This document shows positions 49,334 through 58,995 of a stretch of 64,000 nucleotides of DNA, piece after piece. Numbering within the stretch: the stretch's first letter is position 1; each line of letters opens with the position of its first letter. Source of the DNA: Phaeodactylibacter xiamenensis (lineage in GTDB: Bacteria > Bacteroidota > Bacteroidia > Chitinophagales > Saprospiraceae); contig NZ_JPOS01000082.1 of the NCBI RefSeq assembly GCF_000759025.1, positions 62,001-126,000 on the forward strand, in the 5' to 3' direction. A program made the translations under genes and the position numbers. The notes beneath the pieces were generated by a model. That model worked only from the letters and a program-made list of their open reading frames with translations, was not told where the DNA came from and did no database searches.

Positions 49334-51769
49334 CTAAACTTTCCAGAAGTCATCATCCGGATAGGCTGCGGCGAGCACATCATCAAAGTAATCGGCGTAG
49401 TGGACATTGATGCCCGCTTTGATGTGGTCTTGCAACTCCTCAAAGTCCCGGCGGTTGTCTTCCGGCAGGATCAGGTTGGTAATGCCTACCCGGCGGGCCG
49501 CAATGGTCTTTTCCTTTACGCCACCGATCGGCAGTACTTTTCCGGTAAGGGTCAGTTCGCCCGTCATGGCAATATCGTCACGGATCGCTTTGCCGGTAGC
49601 CAGCGCAAATAGGGACAGCGCCATGGTAATACCTGCGGAAGGGCCATCCTTCGGCGTTGCGCCGGCAGGAACATGCAGGTGCACCTGATGCTTGTCGTAG
49701 TAGTTTTTGATATCCTCGGCTTCAAAGGCTGCCAGTCGGGAACGGACGTAGGTATGAGCTATCGAAGCGGATTCCTTCATTACATCCCCTAACTGACCAG
49801 TTTGTTTAAAGCTGCCATTTTGCCCCGGTATGCCGTTGGCTTCGATGTACAGCGTGGCACCGCCCAGTGAGGTATAGGCCAACCCGAGCGCTACACCTGG
49901 AATAGACTTATTGTAAAGCCGCTCTGATTTGAAGATGGGCTTGCCGAGAAATTCCTCGATATCGTCCTTATCTACGGTAAAGTCGATGGTCTCCTCTTCT
50001 GCCAGTTTCAGAGTCGCTTTTCGGATGATCTTTCGGATTTGCTTTTCCAGGTTCCGCACGCCGGCTTCCCGGGCGTATTTCTCTACGATGACCCGGAGGG
50101 CGTCTTCTGTGATGTCGATTTCGTCAGGTTCGAAGCCATGTTCTTTCAGTTGCTTGGGCAACAGATAGCGCCGTGCAATTTGCACCTTCTCATCAGAAAT
50201 GTATCCCGCCAGGCGGATAACCTCCATACGGTCGAGCAATGGACCGGGAATGGTGTCCAGCTGGTTGGCAGTAGTGATGAAGAGGACGTTGGACAGGTCA
50301 TAAGGCAGGTCCAGGTAGTGGTCCATGAAGCTGTTGTTCTGCTCAGGGTCCAGGACTTCCAGCAGAGCCGAAGCCGGGTCGCCCCGGAAGCTGCTGCCAA
50401 TTTTGTCGATCTCATCTAGCATGATAACCGGATTGGAGGTGCCCGCCCGCTTCAGCGCCTGAATGAGCTTGCCCGGCATCGCCCCGATGTAGGTCCGGCG
50501 GTGCCCCTTGATTTCCGCCTCATCGCGCATCCCGCCTACGGAGAAGCGGAAAAATTCCCGGTTCAGGGCGTGCGCAACGGACTTGCCAATAGAGGTCTTC
50601 CCCACACCCGGAGGGCCGACCAGGCAAACGATGGAGCCGCTTACCGCGCCCCGTTTGATCACGGTGCTGAGGAACTCCAGGATGCGGTCTTTCACTTCTT
50701 CCAGCCCGTAGTGCTCGTCATTCAGTATCGCGCGTGCGGCTTTGATATCTGAATTATCTTCGGAATGAATGCCCCAGGGCAGGCTGCCGATGGTTTCCAG
50801 GTAAGTCCGGGTGACGTTAAATTCCGGAGACTGAATGTTGAGGGTCCGGAGTTTGTTGAGCTCATCGTCTACGGTCTTCTGCACTTCCTCCGGCAGGTCC
50901 TTGCCTTCAAAAAGTTTTTCCAGCTTCTCGATTTCCGATTCGCCTTCCTCCTTCTCCATGCCGAGCTCTTTTTTGATGGCTTTCAGTTGCTCGCGCAGGA
51001 AGAATTCCTTCTGCTGTTTGTTGACCTTTTCCTCAATCTGCTGATTGATGCGTTTCTGGATTTTGGCAATTTCCAGTTCTTCCTTGATGAGCTTGAGCAG
51101 GGTTTGAGCGCGCTCGTGGAGGTCGTAGGTTTCAAGCAAATCCTGCAGGACTTCGGCATCGGAAGACAAGAGGTTGCTGATGACGTCCATGGTCAGGCCC
51201 GGCGCATCGTAATTGAGCTGGGAGACCACCATGTTGACCTGTTCCTGAAACAGGGGGTTGAGTTGGAGCAGGGCTTTGATCTCCCCGCTGATCGCCATCA
51301 TGTAAGCTTTGAGGTCCTGATCGGGCTTTTCTTCGGGCTCATTGTGGTATTGCACCTCCCAACGCAGAGCGGGCTTCACGAGCACCACCCGCTTTTTGTG
51401 GAAACGGGACACGCCCCGGCCCAGAATCTGGGCAACGCCGGGAGCCGCTTCATTGACTCTGAGGACCTGGAAGAGGGTACCATGTTCGTAGAATTCAGAT
51501 TCGGTATAATCCTCAGTATTGTATTCCTGAGCCAGGACTAAGCCGAGGTAACCATCTTGTTCTTCTACTGCTTTTTTGATGGCCTCTACCATTTCTTTAC
51601 CCTTGAAAGTCAGGGGCATGGCCAGCCCCGGAAAAATGGGGCGCTGCTGAAGCGGCAGGATGGTCAGGTTTTGCGGAAGCACATTTTCAACCCGCTGTAG
51701 TTGCTGGTCTGCACTTTCTGATTGTACCTCTTCTATGATTTCTTCGTCTGTAATGATATCGTTGCTCAT
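49334..51769 (-). CDS. lon: ATP-dependent protease Lon
   Basis: An 811-residue Lon protease. The N-terminal substrate domain begins NLTILPLQQRPIFPGLAMPLTF, a coiled coil follows (IAKIQKRINQQIEEKVNKQQKEFFLREQLKAIKKELG), Walker A is LVGPPGVGKTSIGKSVAHAL, Walker B VIMLDEIDKIG, and the serine-lysine active site is in PKDGPSAGITMALSLFA with the Lys in LPIGGVKEKTIAARR. Degrades misfolded and regulatory proteins. First gene of a lon-pgeF-EVE run. No heat-shock promoter could be assigned. Confidence 0.96.
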   Translation of the reverse strand: MSNDIITDEEIIEEVQSESADQQLQRVENVLPQNLTILPLQQRPIFPGLAMPLTFKGKEMVEAIKKAVEEQDGYLGLVLAQEYNTEDYTESEFYEHGTLFQVLRVNEAAPGVAQILGRGVSRFHKKRVVLVKPALRWEVQYHNEPEEKPDQDLKAYMMAISGEIKALLQLNPLFQEQVNMVVSQLNYDAPGLTMDVISNLLSSDAEVLQDLLETYDLHERAQTLLKLIKEELEIAKIQKRINQQIEEKVNKQQKEFFLREQLKAIKKELGMEKEEGESEIEKLEKLFEGKDLPEEVQKTVDDELNKLRTLNIQSPEFNVTRTYLETIGSLPWGIHSEDNSDIKAARAILNDEHYGLEEVKDRILEFLSTVIKRGAVSGSIVCLVGPPGVGKTSIGKSVAHALNREFFRFSVGGMRDEAEIKGHRRTYIGAMPGKLIQALKRAGTSNPVIMLDEIDKIGSSFRGDPASALLEVLDPEQNNSFMDHYLDLPYDLSNVLFITTANQLDTIPGPLLDRMEVIRLAGYISDEKVQIARRYLLPKQLKEHGFEPDEIDITEDALRVIVEKYAREAGVRNLEKQIRKIIRKATLKLAEEETIDFTVDKDDIEEFLGKPIFKSERLYNKSIPGVALGLAYTSLGGATLYIEANGIPGQNGSFKQTGQLGDVMKESASIAHTYVRSRLAAFEAEDIKNYYDKHQVHLHVPAGATPKDGPSAGITMALSLFALATGKAIRDDIAMTGELTLTGKVLPIGGVKEKTIAARRVGITNLILPEDNRRDFEELQDHIKAGINVHYADYFDDVLAAAYPDDDFWKV

Positions 51770-52081
51770 TGGGTGGTATTGGTTTAGGTCAAATGCTTAG
51801 CAGCCTTCTTTTGAGGCGGAGGCGGCATAGTAAGTGCGCTCAATGGGCGTGCCATTTTAGTAACAACAGACGAAGTGGCAGATAGGCGCGGTGCTTACTG
51901 ACAAAGTGGCTTGTTGCTTCTGCTTTAATCATGACTTTCGGTGACAGATGGTGAGGAGAATCAAAAAACATGTAATATGTAAGCTGGAAAACATAACCTT
52001 CTAAATGCTCATGCGTACATTTAGAGGATGGGGTGTCCTTAAAGCACACGATGCAACACAAAGACAAAAGAATTGAATTCA
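51770..52081. other. Divergent spacer between lon and the SGNH gene
   Basis: About 310 bases with divergent genes on both sides, so promoters for both must lie here, but no good TAnnTTTG match was found on either strand. An 80-codon minus frame (51840-52082) shows no protein-like features. Confidence 0.4.
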
Positions 52082-52828
52082 ATGGAGAGAATATATTTTG
52101 GAGTACTGATTACAGTGATGTTTTTTTTAGGGGCTTGCAGCTCGGATACCGATATCACATCTGACGGAAAGAAACATTCTGGGGGTGAAAATACATCCGG
52201 TATCGACACCCTGTACTACCTGGCTTTGGGCGATAGTTATACGATAGGAGCATCGGTGGAGCCTCAGGGGCGGTTCCCGGTACAGCTTACGGCCCGTCTG
52301 AATGCAGTGCATCAGGACTCCGTTTTCATCAAGAGCCCGGACATCATCGCCAAGAGCGGATGGACCTCATCAGATTTGCTGGATGCGGCAGAGCATGCAC
52401 AATCGCTCAACCGGCCTTATGATCTCATTACCCTGCTCATAGGCGTCAATAATCAGTATCAGCGCCTTCCCTTTGTGACTTTTGAACGTGACCTGGAGGA
52501 CTTGTTGCACTTTGCAATCGAGGCAGCGGCCGGCGATACGAGTCGTTTAGTGCTGGTTTCAGTACCTGATTATGCTTATACGCCCTTTGGGCAGAACTTT
52601 GGTGAGCCTGCACAGATTTCCTCCGAAATTGACAAGTATAATGGTTATCTGGAACAGCAAGCTCAGCTCTACGGCATACCCTTTATTAATGTCACTCCGA
52701 TGTCCCGTGAAGGGCTGCAAAACCCAGACCTGCTGGCAGAGGACGGGCTGCACCCTTCCGCCAAAATGTACACGGGGTGGGTAAATCTGATGTTCCGGGA
52801 TGTGGAAAAAGCATTATCGCTTCAATAG
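52082..52828 (+). CDS. SGNH/GDSL hydrolase lipoprotein
   Basis: A 248-residue lipoprotein with lipobox LGAC (Cys18). SGNH block I is YLALGDSYTIGASV with the catalytic Ser, block III is LLIGVNNQYQ (Asn), and block V is EDGLHPSAKMY with the Asp-x-x-His pair. All catalytic residues are present. Family members are esterases acting on acylated sugars, lipids or peptidoglycan. Its last 15 bases overlap the 3' end of the convergent flippase gene. Confidence 0.9.
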   Translation: MERIYFGVLITVMFFLGACSSDTDITSDGKKHSGGENTSGIDTLYYLALGDSYTIGASVEPQGRFPVQLTARLNAVHQDSVFIKSPDIIAKSGWTSSDLLDAAEHAQSLNRPYDLITLLIGVNNQYQRLPFVTFERDLEDLLHFAIEAAAGDTSRLVLVSVPDYAYTPFGQNFGEPAQISSEIDKYNGYLEQQAQLYGIPFINVTPMSREGLQNPDLLAEDGLHPSAKMYTGWVNLMFRDVEKALSLQ

Positions 52829-54310
52829 CGCGCGTACTTTGCCGGCGTATTCCCAAAAGAAGTCCGAAATATCCGGCGTGAGCCTTAGTCCGATAATCGC
52901 TGTGCAGTAGAGCAGGGTGGCAATGCCCGAGCGCAGGACAAGGTCTGCCAGGAAATGCCATTCCCAAACCGGAATAAGATAGTCTACCCCCAGGCAGGCC
53001 ATGCCGACCCCGGCCAGCCCCAGCATCCGCCAGGAGAAAGGGTGCATCTGATAATGCCGGTAGATGAAAGACTGAATAAAGACATTGATCAGTACGATCG
53101 TCAGGGCGGTAGCCAACGCTGCACCGGTGATGCCCAGCCAGTTGATGAAGAGATAGTTTGTGATGATGGTCAGCATAGCGGTGGCGCCTTTGAACAGGAG
53201 GTCGTACCGGAAAAGCGGGGAATAGTTGAGCAACAATCCGTTATAGCCATTCGCTGCGTGTGCCAGTTGGCCCAGCCCCAGAAAGACAGCCACCATTTTA
53301 CCCGTTTCAAAGCCTTCTCCGAGTATAGTGGCAATGTGATCCAGATTGATCAGAATGCCCACATAAATTAGGATACCCACTGCCAGATTGCTGAGTGCCA
53401 GGCGGCTGTACAAATCCTGAATCTCGTCAAAATCCTCCCGTTTCCAGGCATCCGCCAGCAGGGGAGAAGCGATCTTAGCCAGCCCCTGATGCGGGATAAT
53501 GATCACCTGTGCGAAAAACATATATACTGTGTAGATGCCCGCAGCTGCGTAATTGAGCAATGCAGGAATCATGAGGATGTCGATCTTGGTGGTGATTTTG
53601 CTGCCCAGGCTTGCAAAAACCGAGTAAAAGCTATAACTAGCGATCTCTTTAAAAACAGGCTTCCGGAATACCGGCCACCCACTGCGCAGGTGCAGTTCGC
53701 CAATGTACCAGGTAAAGCCCAGCATGCCTGCAATACTTGCTACAAACCGGCAAACATAAAGGACGATAAAGGCAGACAAGCTGATATACCCGAAGCCATA
53801 CGCCAGTATAAACCCCAGTGCCAGTATTCTGGCGAAGACATCGCGGAAAAAGGTCGGCACTCTTGGCCGCAGCAAAGCAGCCAGGTAATTTTCGAGCAAC
53901 TCCAGGTACGCTACCATCGCAAGGGCTACGAAGAGCAGGTTGTAGTAGTCATCTACAAAAGTCTGTCCTTCGTCGGTAGTATAAATCTGTAGCAGAAAGT
54001 CTTTGGCAAGAAAAAGCACTAACCCGGTGACCAATAACCCGAGGGTGCGGAGTAGAAAGAGAAAAGACAGGTAGCCGCTGTGCTGCTCGTCTTTATTTTT
54101 GAAATATGGGAAAAAGCGGATGATCGTGGCATTGCTCCCGAAACTCGCCAGCAGTGTAAACAGCATGGCCAGTTCCATCAGCCAGTTGGTAAAGCCCAGC
54201 ACCTCCTCGCCCACCATACGTGGGTAGAGGATGTTATTGGCAAAACCAATCAGCAAGCCGATATACATAAACAGGCCGGAGCCAATTCCCTGACGCTTAA
54301 TGCTTCCCAT
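52814..54310 (-). CDS. Polysaccharide flippase (Wzx/MATE-like)
   Basis: A 498-residue membrane protein with about 14 helices of the oligosaccharide flippase group: SGLFMYIGLLIGFANNILYPRMVG at the start, FGSNATIIRFFPYFKN, FYSVFASLGSKITTKIDILMIPALL and GANGYN-like AHAANGYNGLLLNYSPLF. It would move lipid-linked glycan units across the inner membrane. It is transcribed towards the SGNH gene and divergent from the sulfotransferase-like gene, which begins 23 bases away. Confidence 0.88.
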   Translation of the reverse strand: MGSIKRQGIGSGLFMYIGLLIGFANNILYPRMVGEEVLGFTNWLMELAMLFTLLASFGSNATIIRFFPYFKNKDEQHSGYLSFLFLLRTLGLLVTGLVLFLAKDFLLQIYTTDEGQTFVDDYYNLLFVALAMVAYLELLENYLAALLRPRVPTFFRDVFARILALGFILAYGFGYISLSAFIVLYVCRFVASIAGMLGFTWYIGELHLRSGWPVFRKPVFKEIASYSFYSVFASLGSKITTKIDILMIPALLNYAAAGIYTVYMFFAQVIIIPHQGLAKIASPLLADAWKREDFDEIQDLYSRLALSNLAVGILIYVGILINLDHIATILGEGFETGKMVAVFLGLGQLAHAANGYNGLLLNYSPLFRYDLLFKGATAMLTIITNYLFINWLGITGAALATALTIVLINVFIQSFIYRHYQMHPFSWRMLGLAGVGMACLGVDYLIPVWEWHFLADLVLRSGIATLLYCTAIIGLRLTPDISDFFWEYAGKVRALLKR

Positions 54311-54333
54311 GCAGCAAAACTATTGTAACTGAG

Positions 54334-54912
54334 ATGAACGTCTTTATACTGTGTACCGGAAGGAGTGGGTCTATGACATTCATCAGAGCCTGCCAGCACA
54401 TCACCAACTACACAGCGGGCCACGAAACCCGGTCGACCCTCCTGGGCGAAGCCCGCGTGGCCTACCCGGATCAGCACATTGAGGCTGACAACCGCCTGAG
54501 CTGGATGCTCGGCAAGTTAGGTAAAAAATATGGCAAGGATGCGTTTTATGTGCACCTCAAGCGGGATGTGGAGGCTACGGCGGCGAGCTTTAACCGGAGA
54601 TGGGGCAGAGCCCGGAGCATTATCGACGCTTACACAGAGGGTATACTCATGCGCCCCAGGGAACGTGGGCTGGAGTTTTGTGCAGATTACGTAGACACAG
54701 TACATCAGAACGTGGGTTATTTTCTGAGGGATAAGCCCAACCGTATTCAGGTTGACCTGGAAGAGGCCAAAACAGGGTTCCGGAGGTTTTGGAATGCTAT
54801 CGGAGCAGAGGGAGACCTGGAGGCCGCACTTGCAGAATGGGATATCCGAAATAATCCATCCGTTTCTCCAAGTATGGTCGACCGGGTGCGTTCCTTTCTC
54901 CGCCAAATATGA
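54334..54912 (+). CDS. Sulfotransferase-like protein
   Basis: A 192-residue protein with the 5'-phosphosulfate loop of sulfotransferases at the N-terminus (FILCTGRSGSMTFIRACQ) and the 3'-phosphate region in FYVHLKRDVEATAASFNRRWG. It is shorter than typical 250-300-residue members and could modify a surface glycan made by the neighbouring genes. The next gene starts 12 bases later. Substrate unknown. Confidence 0.72.
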   Translation: MNVFILCTGRSGSMTFIRACQHITNYTAGHETRSTLLGEARVAYPDQHIEADNRLSWMLGKLGKKYGKDAFYVHLKRDVEATAASFNRRWGRARSIIDAYTEGILMRPRERGLEFCADYVDTVHQNVGYFLRDKPNRIQVDLEEAKTGFRRFWNAIGAEGDLEAALAEWDIRNNPSVSPSMVDRVRSFLRQI

Positions 54913-54924
54913 TAACTTCGCCCT

Positions 54925-55737
54925 ATGAATAAGCAAAAAATCTACACGACCTTTTCCTTTTTCAAAGGGGCAGCGGCGTTGAGTGCGCTCTGCGTATTGG
55001 CGCTGCTTTTAATGGAATCCCTGGGGTATCCTGGCTTTCTTCTGCCAGGGCTTGCACTGATTAGCCTGGGGTTTGTTGTTCTTGGCTTTCGAATTGTTCA
55101 GCTGATTTACAAACTTCAGCTCGACCGTGTGCATGATACCAATCAGGTGGAAAGCATGCAATGGATTTACCAGCAGTTTCAGCCTAAAGTGGCTTTTCCT
55201 CCTATGAGGGTGATTGCGGGGTCGCCGGATTTCTTCAAGGTCATTGTAGAACACTGCATTCAGTTACAACCTAAAGTTATCGTTGAAGCAGGCTCCGGTG
55301 TCTCTTCCGTTGTTATTTCAGAATGGCTAAGATCAGTGAATAGTGAAGCCAGGCATTATGCTCTGGACCATCTGGAAAAATACGCCAGAGAGACTGCCCG
55401 AAAAGTGGAAAACCTCAATAGCGAAGTCCTTTTTGCTCCGCTCAAGAGCTATTCGTTGAATGGCTCCGACTGGAAATGGTACGATATTTCGGGTCTGGCA
55501 AACGTTGAGGATATCGATTTGCTAATTATCGATGGACCGCCGGAAGATATTCAAAAAGAAGCACGTTTCCCGGCCTTGCCGTTGTTGTTGGAAAAGCTCA
55601 GCGATAAAGCGGTCATTATTTTGGATGATACCAACCGGCCGGATGAACAAGCGACCATCCAAAAATGGAAAGCAGCTTACGGCCTTAAAGAGCAGTATCT
55701 CTATACAGAAAAAGGCACAACGATTTTGTACCGCTAA
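54925..55737 (+). CDS. Membrane-anchored class I methyltransferase-like protein
   Basis: A 270-residue protein with two N-terminal membrane helices (about residues 13-30 and 35-58) followed by a soluble Rossmann domain: KVIVEAGSGVSSVVISEWL as motif I, HYALDHLEKYARET as the acidic strand end, and DIDLLIIDGPPED and KAVIILDDTNRPDE, the pattern of O-methyltransferase-like proteins. Substrate unknown; probably co-transcribed with the sulfotransferase-like gene. Its stop abuts the convergent glycosyltransferase. Confidence 0.75.
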   Translation: MNKQKIYTTFSFFKGAAALSALCVLALLLMESLGYPGFLLPGLALISLGFVVLGFRIVQLIYKLQLDRVHDTNQVESMQWIYQQFQPKVAFPPMRVIAGSPDFFKVIVEHCIQLQPKVIVEAGSGVSSVVISEWLRSVNSEARHYALDHLEKYARETARKVENLNSEVLFAPLKSYSLNGSDWKWYDISGLANVEDIDLLIIDGPPEDIQKEARFPALPLLLEKLSDKAVIILDDTNRPDEQATIQKWKAAYGLKEQYLYTEKGTTILYR

Positions 55738-56601
55738 TTACTGCCGGCCGCTTAGCTTAGCCCGCATCCTGTCCTTCCTAAACTGCCGGATAAACCGCCC
55801 CTCCTCTTCAGTCACGATAAATTCGTCCTGTTTTAGGAAGGATTGCAGCCAGCCCCAGAGCACAGCCAGCCCGGTAATGCCATACGGCTTGTTCAGATAG
55901 CCGGCTTTGATGGCGCTGATAAGAGTGATGAAAAATCCGTAGCGCAGCCGGTACATGCCATTGCCAACCTTAACACGGATTTTGACGGAACCGGTCTCCG
56001 CCCCCAGTACCCGGTAGTGCCTGACTTGTAGCTCCGGGTCGACCTGAATGCCCCAGCCGTGGAAACGGGCCAGTAGTTCATCAGCGGTGTCCCAGCCGAT
56101 AGAGGCCCGCAGCCCGCCAATTTGCTCAAAGCACGCCCGCCGGTAGGACTTGAAGGCGCCTTTGACATGATCAACATCCGAAAAATTCTCGTACACCCAT
56201 TCTCCATTTTCTTCTATGGCAATGGTGCCGCCGGCGATGCCCAGTTTAGGGTCAGCCTGAAACAGGGAAGCCATGCGCTCGAAATAGTGGGTGGGCAGGG
56301 TAAGGTCGGCGTCCAGCTTGACCAGGAAGTCATAGTGATCCTGAATTTGCTGATAGCCAAGGTAGAAAGCACGTACGACTTTAGAGCCCGCCGCCCGCTG
56401 TTCTTTTTTATCGTTATTGACCAGCTGAATCCAGGGGTAGGTTTGCTGATAGCCCTCCACGATTTCGCGGGTATGGTCTGTAGAGCCATCATTGATGATG
56501 ACCAGGCGCTGTGGGATCAGCGTCTGCGCTGCAATGGACTCAATGGCGCGCCCAATGAAGCCCTCCTCGTTGTAGGCCGGCATGACGATGACATACTTCA
56601 T
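55738..56601 (-). CDS. Family 2 glycosyltransferase
   Basis: A 287-residue GT-A transferase. Nucleotide-sugar site: VIMPAYNEEGFIGRAIESIAAQTLIPQRLVIINDGSTD; metal site in FLVKLDADLTLPTHYFE; acceptor part IGGLRASIGWDTADELLARFHGWGIQV. A hydrophobic stretch near 225-255 may touch the membrane. Last gene of a minus-strand run from gpsA. Confidence 0.9.
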   Translation of the reverse strand: MKYVIVMPAYNEEGFIGRAIESIAAQTLIPQRLVIINDGSTDHTREIVEGYQQTYPWIQLVNNDKKEQRAAGSKVVRAFYLGYQQIQDHYDFLVKLDADLTLPTHYFERMASLFQADPKLGIAGGTIAIEENGEWVYENFSDVDHVKGAFKSYRRACFEQIGGLRASIGWDTADELLARFHGWGIQVDPELQVRHYRVLGAETGSVKIRVKVGNGMYRLRYGFFITLISAIKAGYLNKPYGITGLAVLWGWLQSFLKQDEFIVTEEEGRFIRQFRKDRMRAKLSGRQ

Positions 56602-56606
56602 ACTGC

Positions 56607-57377
56607 TTAGTCTTCCCGGAAGAACAATCCATCAATCGTATTCACCCGGCCCGTGGTGAGGTCTACGCCTTCTATGTGGAAACTGTAGGGTTGGAATCCA
56701 TGGTGCCGCGCGAGATTCATGATGTCATAAAACTGGAACTCGGTATTATCGTAGATCGCGTAGAGTGGAATTTCAATTTTCAACCCTTTTGCCCTGGCCA
56801 GCGTCTCCGTCCCGCCGTCCAGTACTTGCTTTTCAAAGCCCTGTGTATCAATCTTGAAGAGGATGCTGGCGTGGTCCAGGTCTTTGATATATCTCGGGAG
56901 GATGGTATCGATTTGAAACACCGGAACTTCTTCCTGCCGGACAATCCTCGACTTCTGATTGTGGGAAACGTAGGAATCCTTGATCGGCAAAGCCGAGCTG
57001 AAGACGGTATCATCCGAGACATTCATGGTGATGGTGCCGTCCTCAGCTCCGATAGCACAGCGCTCCGCAACCGTCCAGTTGGGGTAGGGGGCAGAGCGTT
57101 TTTCCAGCTCTTCCCGGGCGGCGGCTACCGGCTCGAAGGAGACGACCTTGCCCGAAAACCCAAAATCGTAAAGCGACTCCGCAAATTGCCCGGTGTTCGC
57201 ACCGATATCCACCACGTGGGTGATGCCCATGTGCTTGCAAAGCATAGCGGTCCGCATCTCTTCGCTGGCGGAAGGGGTGAAACGCTTGAGCTTGAGGTAG
57301 AGCCCCGATTGTTTACCCACGAAGCGCTTGGTGCGTTCCAGGGCCTTGGACTGCAAAATTTGCTGGAGCAGATTCAT
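56607..57377 (-). CDS. FkbM family methyltransferase
   Basis: A 256-residue methyltransferase with the FkbM domain: VVDIGANTGQFAESLYDFGFSGKVVSFEPVAAAREEL as motif I, NVSDDTVFSSALPI, and LFKIDTQGFEKQVLDGG. These enzymes O-methylate sugars or polyketides; beside two glycosyltransferases and a flippase, a glycan target is likely. Five bases separate it from the GT2 gene. Confidence 0.9.
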   Translation of the reverse strand: MNLLQQILQSKALERTKRFVGKQSGLYLKLKRFTPSASEEMRTAMLCKHMGITHVVDIGANTGQFAESLYDFGFSGKVVSFEPVAAAREELEKRSAPYPNWTVAERCAIGAEDGTITMNVSDDTVFSSALPIKDSYVSHNQKSRIVRQEEVPVFQIDTILPRYIKDLDHASILFKIDTQGFEKQVLDGGTETLARAKGLKIEIPLYAIYDNTEFQFYDIMNLARHHGFQPYSFHIEGVDLTTGRVNTIDGLFFRED

Positions 57378-57408
57378 TGGTATGGTTTTGCGCTGTAATA
57401 TGGAATGA

Positions 57409-57849
57409 TTAAGCCTCCTCGTGGATGACTATGGCCTCAATCTTATCGCCCTGACGAATATCGTCGATCACATCCAGGCCTTCCACCACTTTGCCGAAGC
57501 AGGTGTGATTGCCGTCCAGGTGAGCGGTGTTGTCGCGGCTGTGGCAAATGAAGAACTGAGAACCTCCGGTGTTCCGTCCGGCGTGCGCCATAGACAGTAC
57601 GCCACGGTCGTGGTACTGATTGCCGCCATCAAGCTCACAATCGATGGTATAACCGGGGCCGCCACGGCCATCGCCATTCGGGCATCCGCCCTGAACGACG
57701 AAGTTGGGGATGACGCGGTGGAAAGTCAGGCCATCGTAGTAGCCGTCCTTGGATAGCTTCACAAAGTTAGCAACGGTATTCGGGGCATCCTCGTCGTAGA
57801 ATTCGACTTTCATGGTGCCCTTTTCGGTCTTGATTTCTGCTTTGGTCAC
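57409..57849 (-). CDS. Cyclophilin-type peptidyl-prolyl isomerase
   Basis: A 146-residue cytoplasmic cyclophilin without signal peptide. FHRVIPNFVVQGGCPNGDGRGGPGYTIDCE and GVLSMAHAGRNTGGSQFFICHSRDNTAHLDGNHTCFGKVVEGLDVID contain the active-site Arg, Phe-x-x-Gln and the HLDG loop (usual W is N-H-T here). Housekeeping protein folding gene inside a glycan-type operon. Confidence 0.94.
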   Translation of the reverse strand: MTKAEIKTEKGTMKVEFYDEDAPNTVANFVKLSKDGYYDGLTFHRVIPNFVVQGGCPNGDGRGGPGYTIDCELDGGNQYHDRGVLSMAHAGRNTGGSQFFICHSRDNTAHLDGNHTCFGKVVEGLDVIDDIRQGDKIEAIVIHEEA

Positions 57850-57891
57850 GGTAATTGTTTTTGATGGCTGGCAAAGGTAAGGCTTTTCAAA

Positions 57892-58995
57892 TTAACCGCT
57901 AACAGACTGCACAATATTCCCCCAGTAATAGGTTTCGTAAAATGTTGTTGGAGTGGGGACCCGTCCTTCGCGAAAGCATTGCAGCAGCGTTTCCGCAAAT
58001 GCCGGGTAGTCTTCATCGGCTACCCGCCTGAGCTTGGGCCCGCAGGCTTGCGGGCGTACACCAAGCGCGCCGGTGTAGCTGGAAACTACGGTAGTGCCCA
58101 ACGCAATCGCTTCCACCAGTTTAGTCTTCACTCCACCACCGGAATTGACCGGGTTCACCATCAGGTCAGCTGCCTGAACGTAGGCTTCGATATCCTCCAC
58201 ATAGCCCAGGTATTCGACATTTTGGTAAGCCCTTAATTTGTCGTACTGCGCTGGCAGCCCGCCTCCACAGATCAGGAAGCGGTAAGGAAAATCTGCCATT
58301 TGCCGAAAGGCCGGCTCAATATGCTCAATGATGCGCACCACAGCTTCTAAATTAGGCTGATAAGTCTGTGGCCCGAAAAAAATAATGAGGCATTCCTCCT
58401 CACCGTAGCCGTGCTTTTGCCGGATACTTGCCCGGGCCCGTTGCCGCTCCGGTTGGCAGGGATGAGGCGTGCCGTAGGGCAAGACACTGCACTTTTCGGG
58501 CAAAAGCCCAAAGGCCTGCTGCCCTGGCCCAACTTCATCCGGAGAAATGAAATAAAGGTGATGCGCCAGGCGGAAAGCGAGCCATTCCACAGCAAAGACC
58601 AACGGCCACCACGCCTTGCCCATGCTCCGGAACCGCTGGTACTCCAAATTTTGAATGTAGATGGAAAGTTTAACCTCCTGCCTATTGCACGGCCAGTATA
58701 GCAACAAGGCAATGAAAGGCTGAAAGGCGATGCAGTGGCCCACACCATTTTCTTTAAAATACCGGCTAATACGCATGGCGCCTCCCGGTAGCACATAGCG
58801 GGCGACACCACTGCTTAGCAAGCCTTTCAGTTGGAATGGCGCGGCATCATCGGTATTATCAGGTGTTGAAATGGCAGTGAGCCGGGTACGCTCCGCCAGG
58901 AACCGGCACAGCCCGAATGCCGCTTTGTGCCCGCCGTTATGGGGCGGCACAAAGCGGTAAGGGACGACCACCGCGACGTGGCTATCCTTCGGCAT
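57892..58995 (-). CDS. Family 4 glycosyltransferase
   Basis: A 367-residue GT-B transferase. The N-terminal domain begins VAVVVPYRFVPPHNGGHKAAFGL; the C-terminal nucleotide domain has CLIIFFGPQTYQPNLEAVVRIIEHI, YLGYVEDIEAYVQAADLMVNPVNSGGGVKTKLVEAIALGTTVVSS, the GT4 signature with the Glu pair. Its ATG shares one base with the stop of YfhO (58995). Confidence 0.88.
   Translation of the reverse strand: MPKDSHVAVVVPYRFVPPHNGGHKAAFGLCRFLAERTRLTAISTPDNTDDAAPFQLKGLLSSGVARYVLPGGAMRISRYFKENGVGHCIAFQPFIALLLYWPCNRQEVKLSIYIQNLEYQRFRSMGKAWWPLVFAVEWLAFRLAHHLYFISPDEVGPGQQAFGLLPEKCSVLPYGTPHPCQPERQRARASIRQKHGYGEEECLIIFFGPQTYQPNLEAVVRIIEHIEPAFRQMADFPYRFLICGGGLPAQYDKLRAYQNVEYLGYVEDIEAYVQAADLMVNPVNSGGGVKTKLVEAIALGTTVVSSYTGALGVRPQACGPKLRRVADEDYPAFAETLLQCFREGRVPTPTTFYETYYWGNIVQSVSG

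Noticed and set aside
51840-52082. An 80-codon minus frame between lon and the SGNH gene
   Set aside because: It contains many Cys and His without pattern, no ribosome site and no motif; treated as chance.
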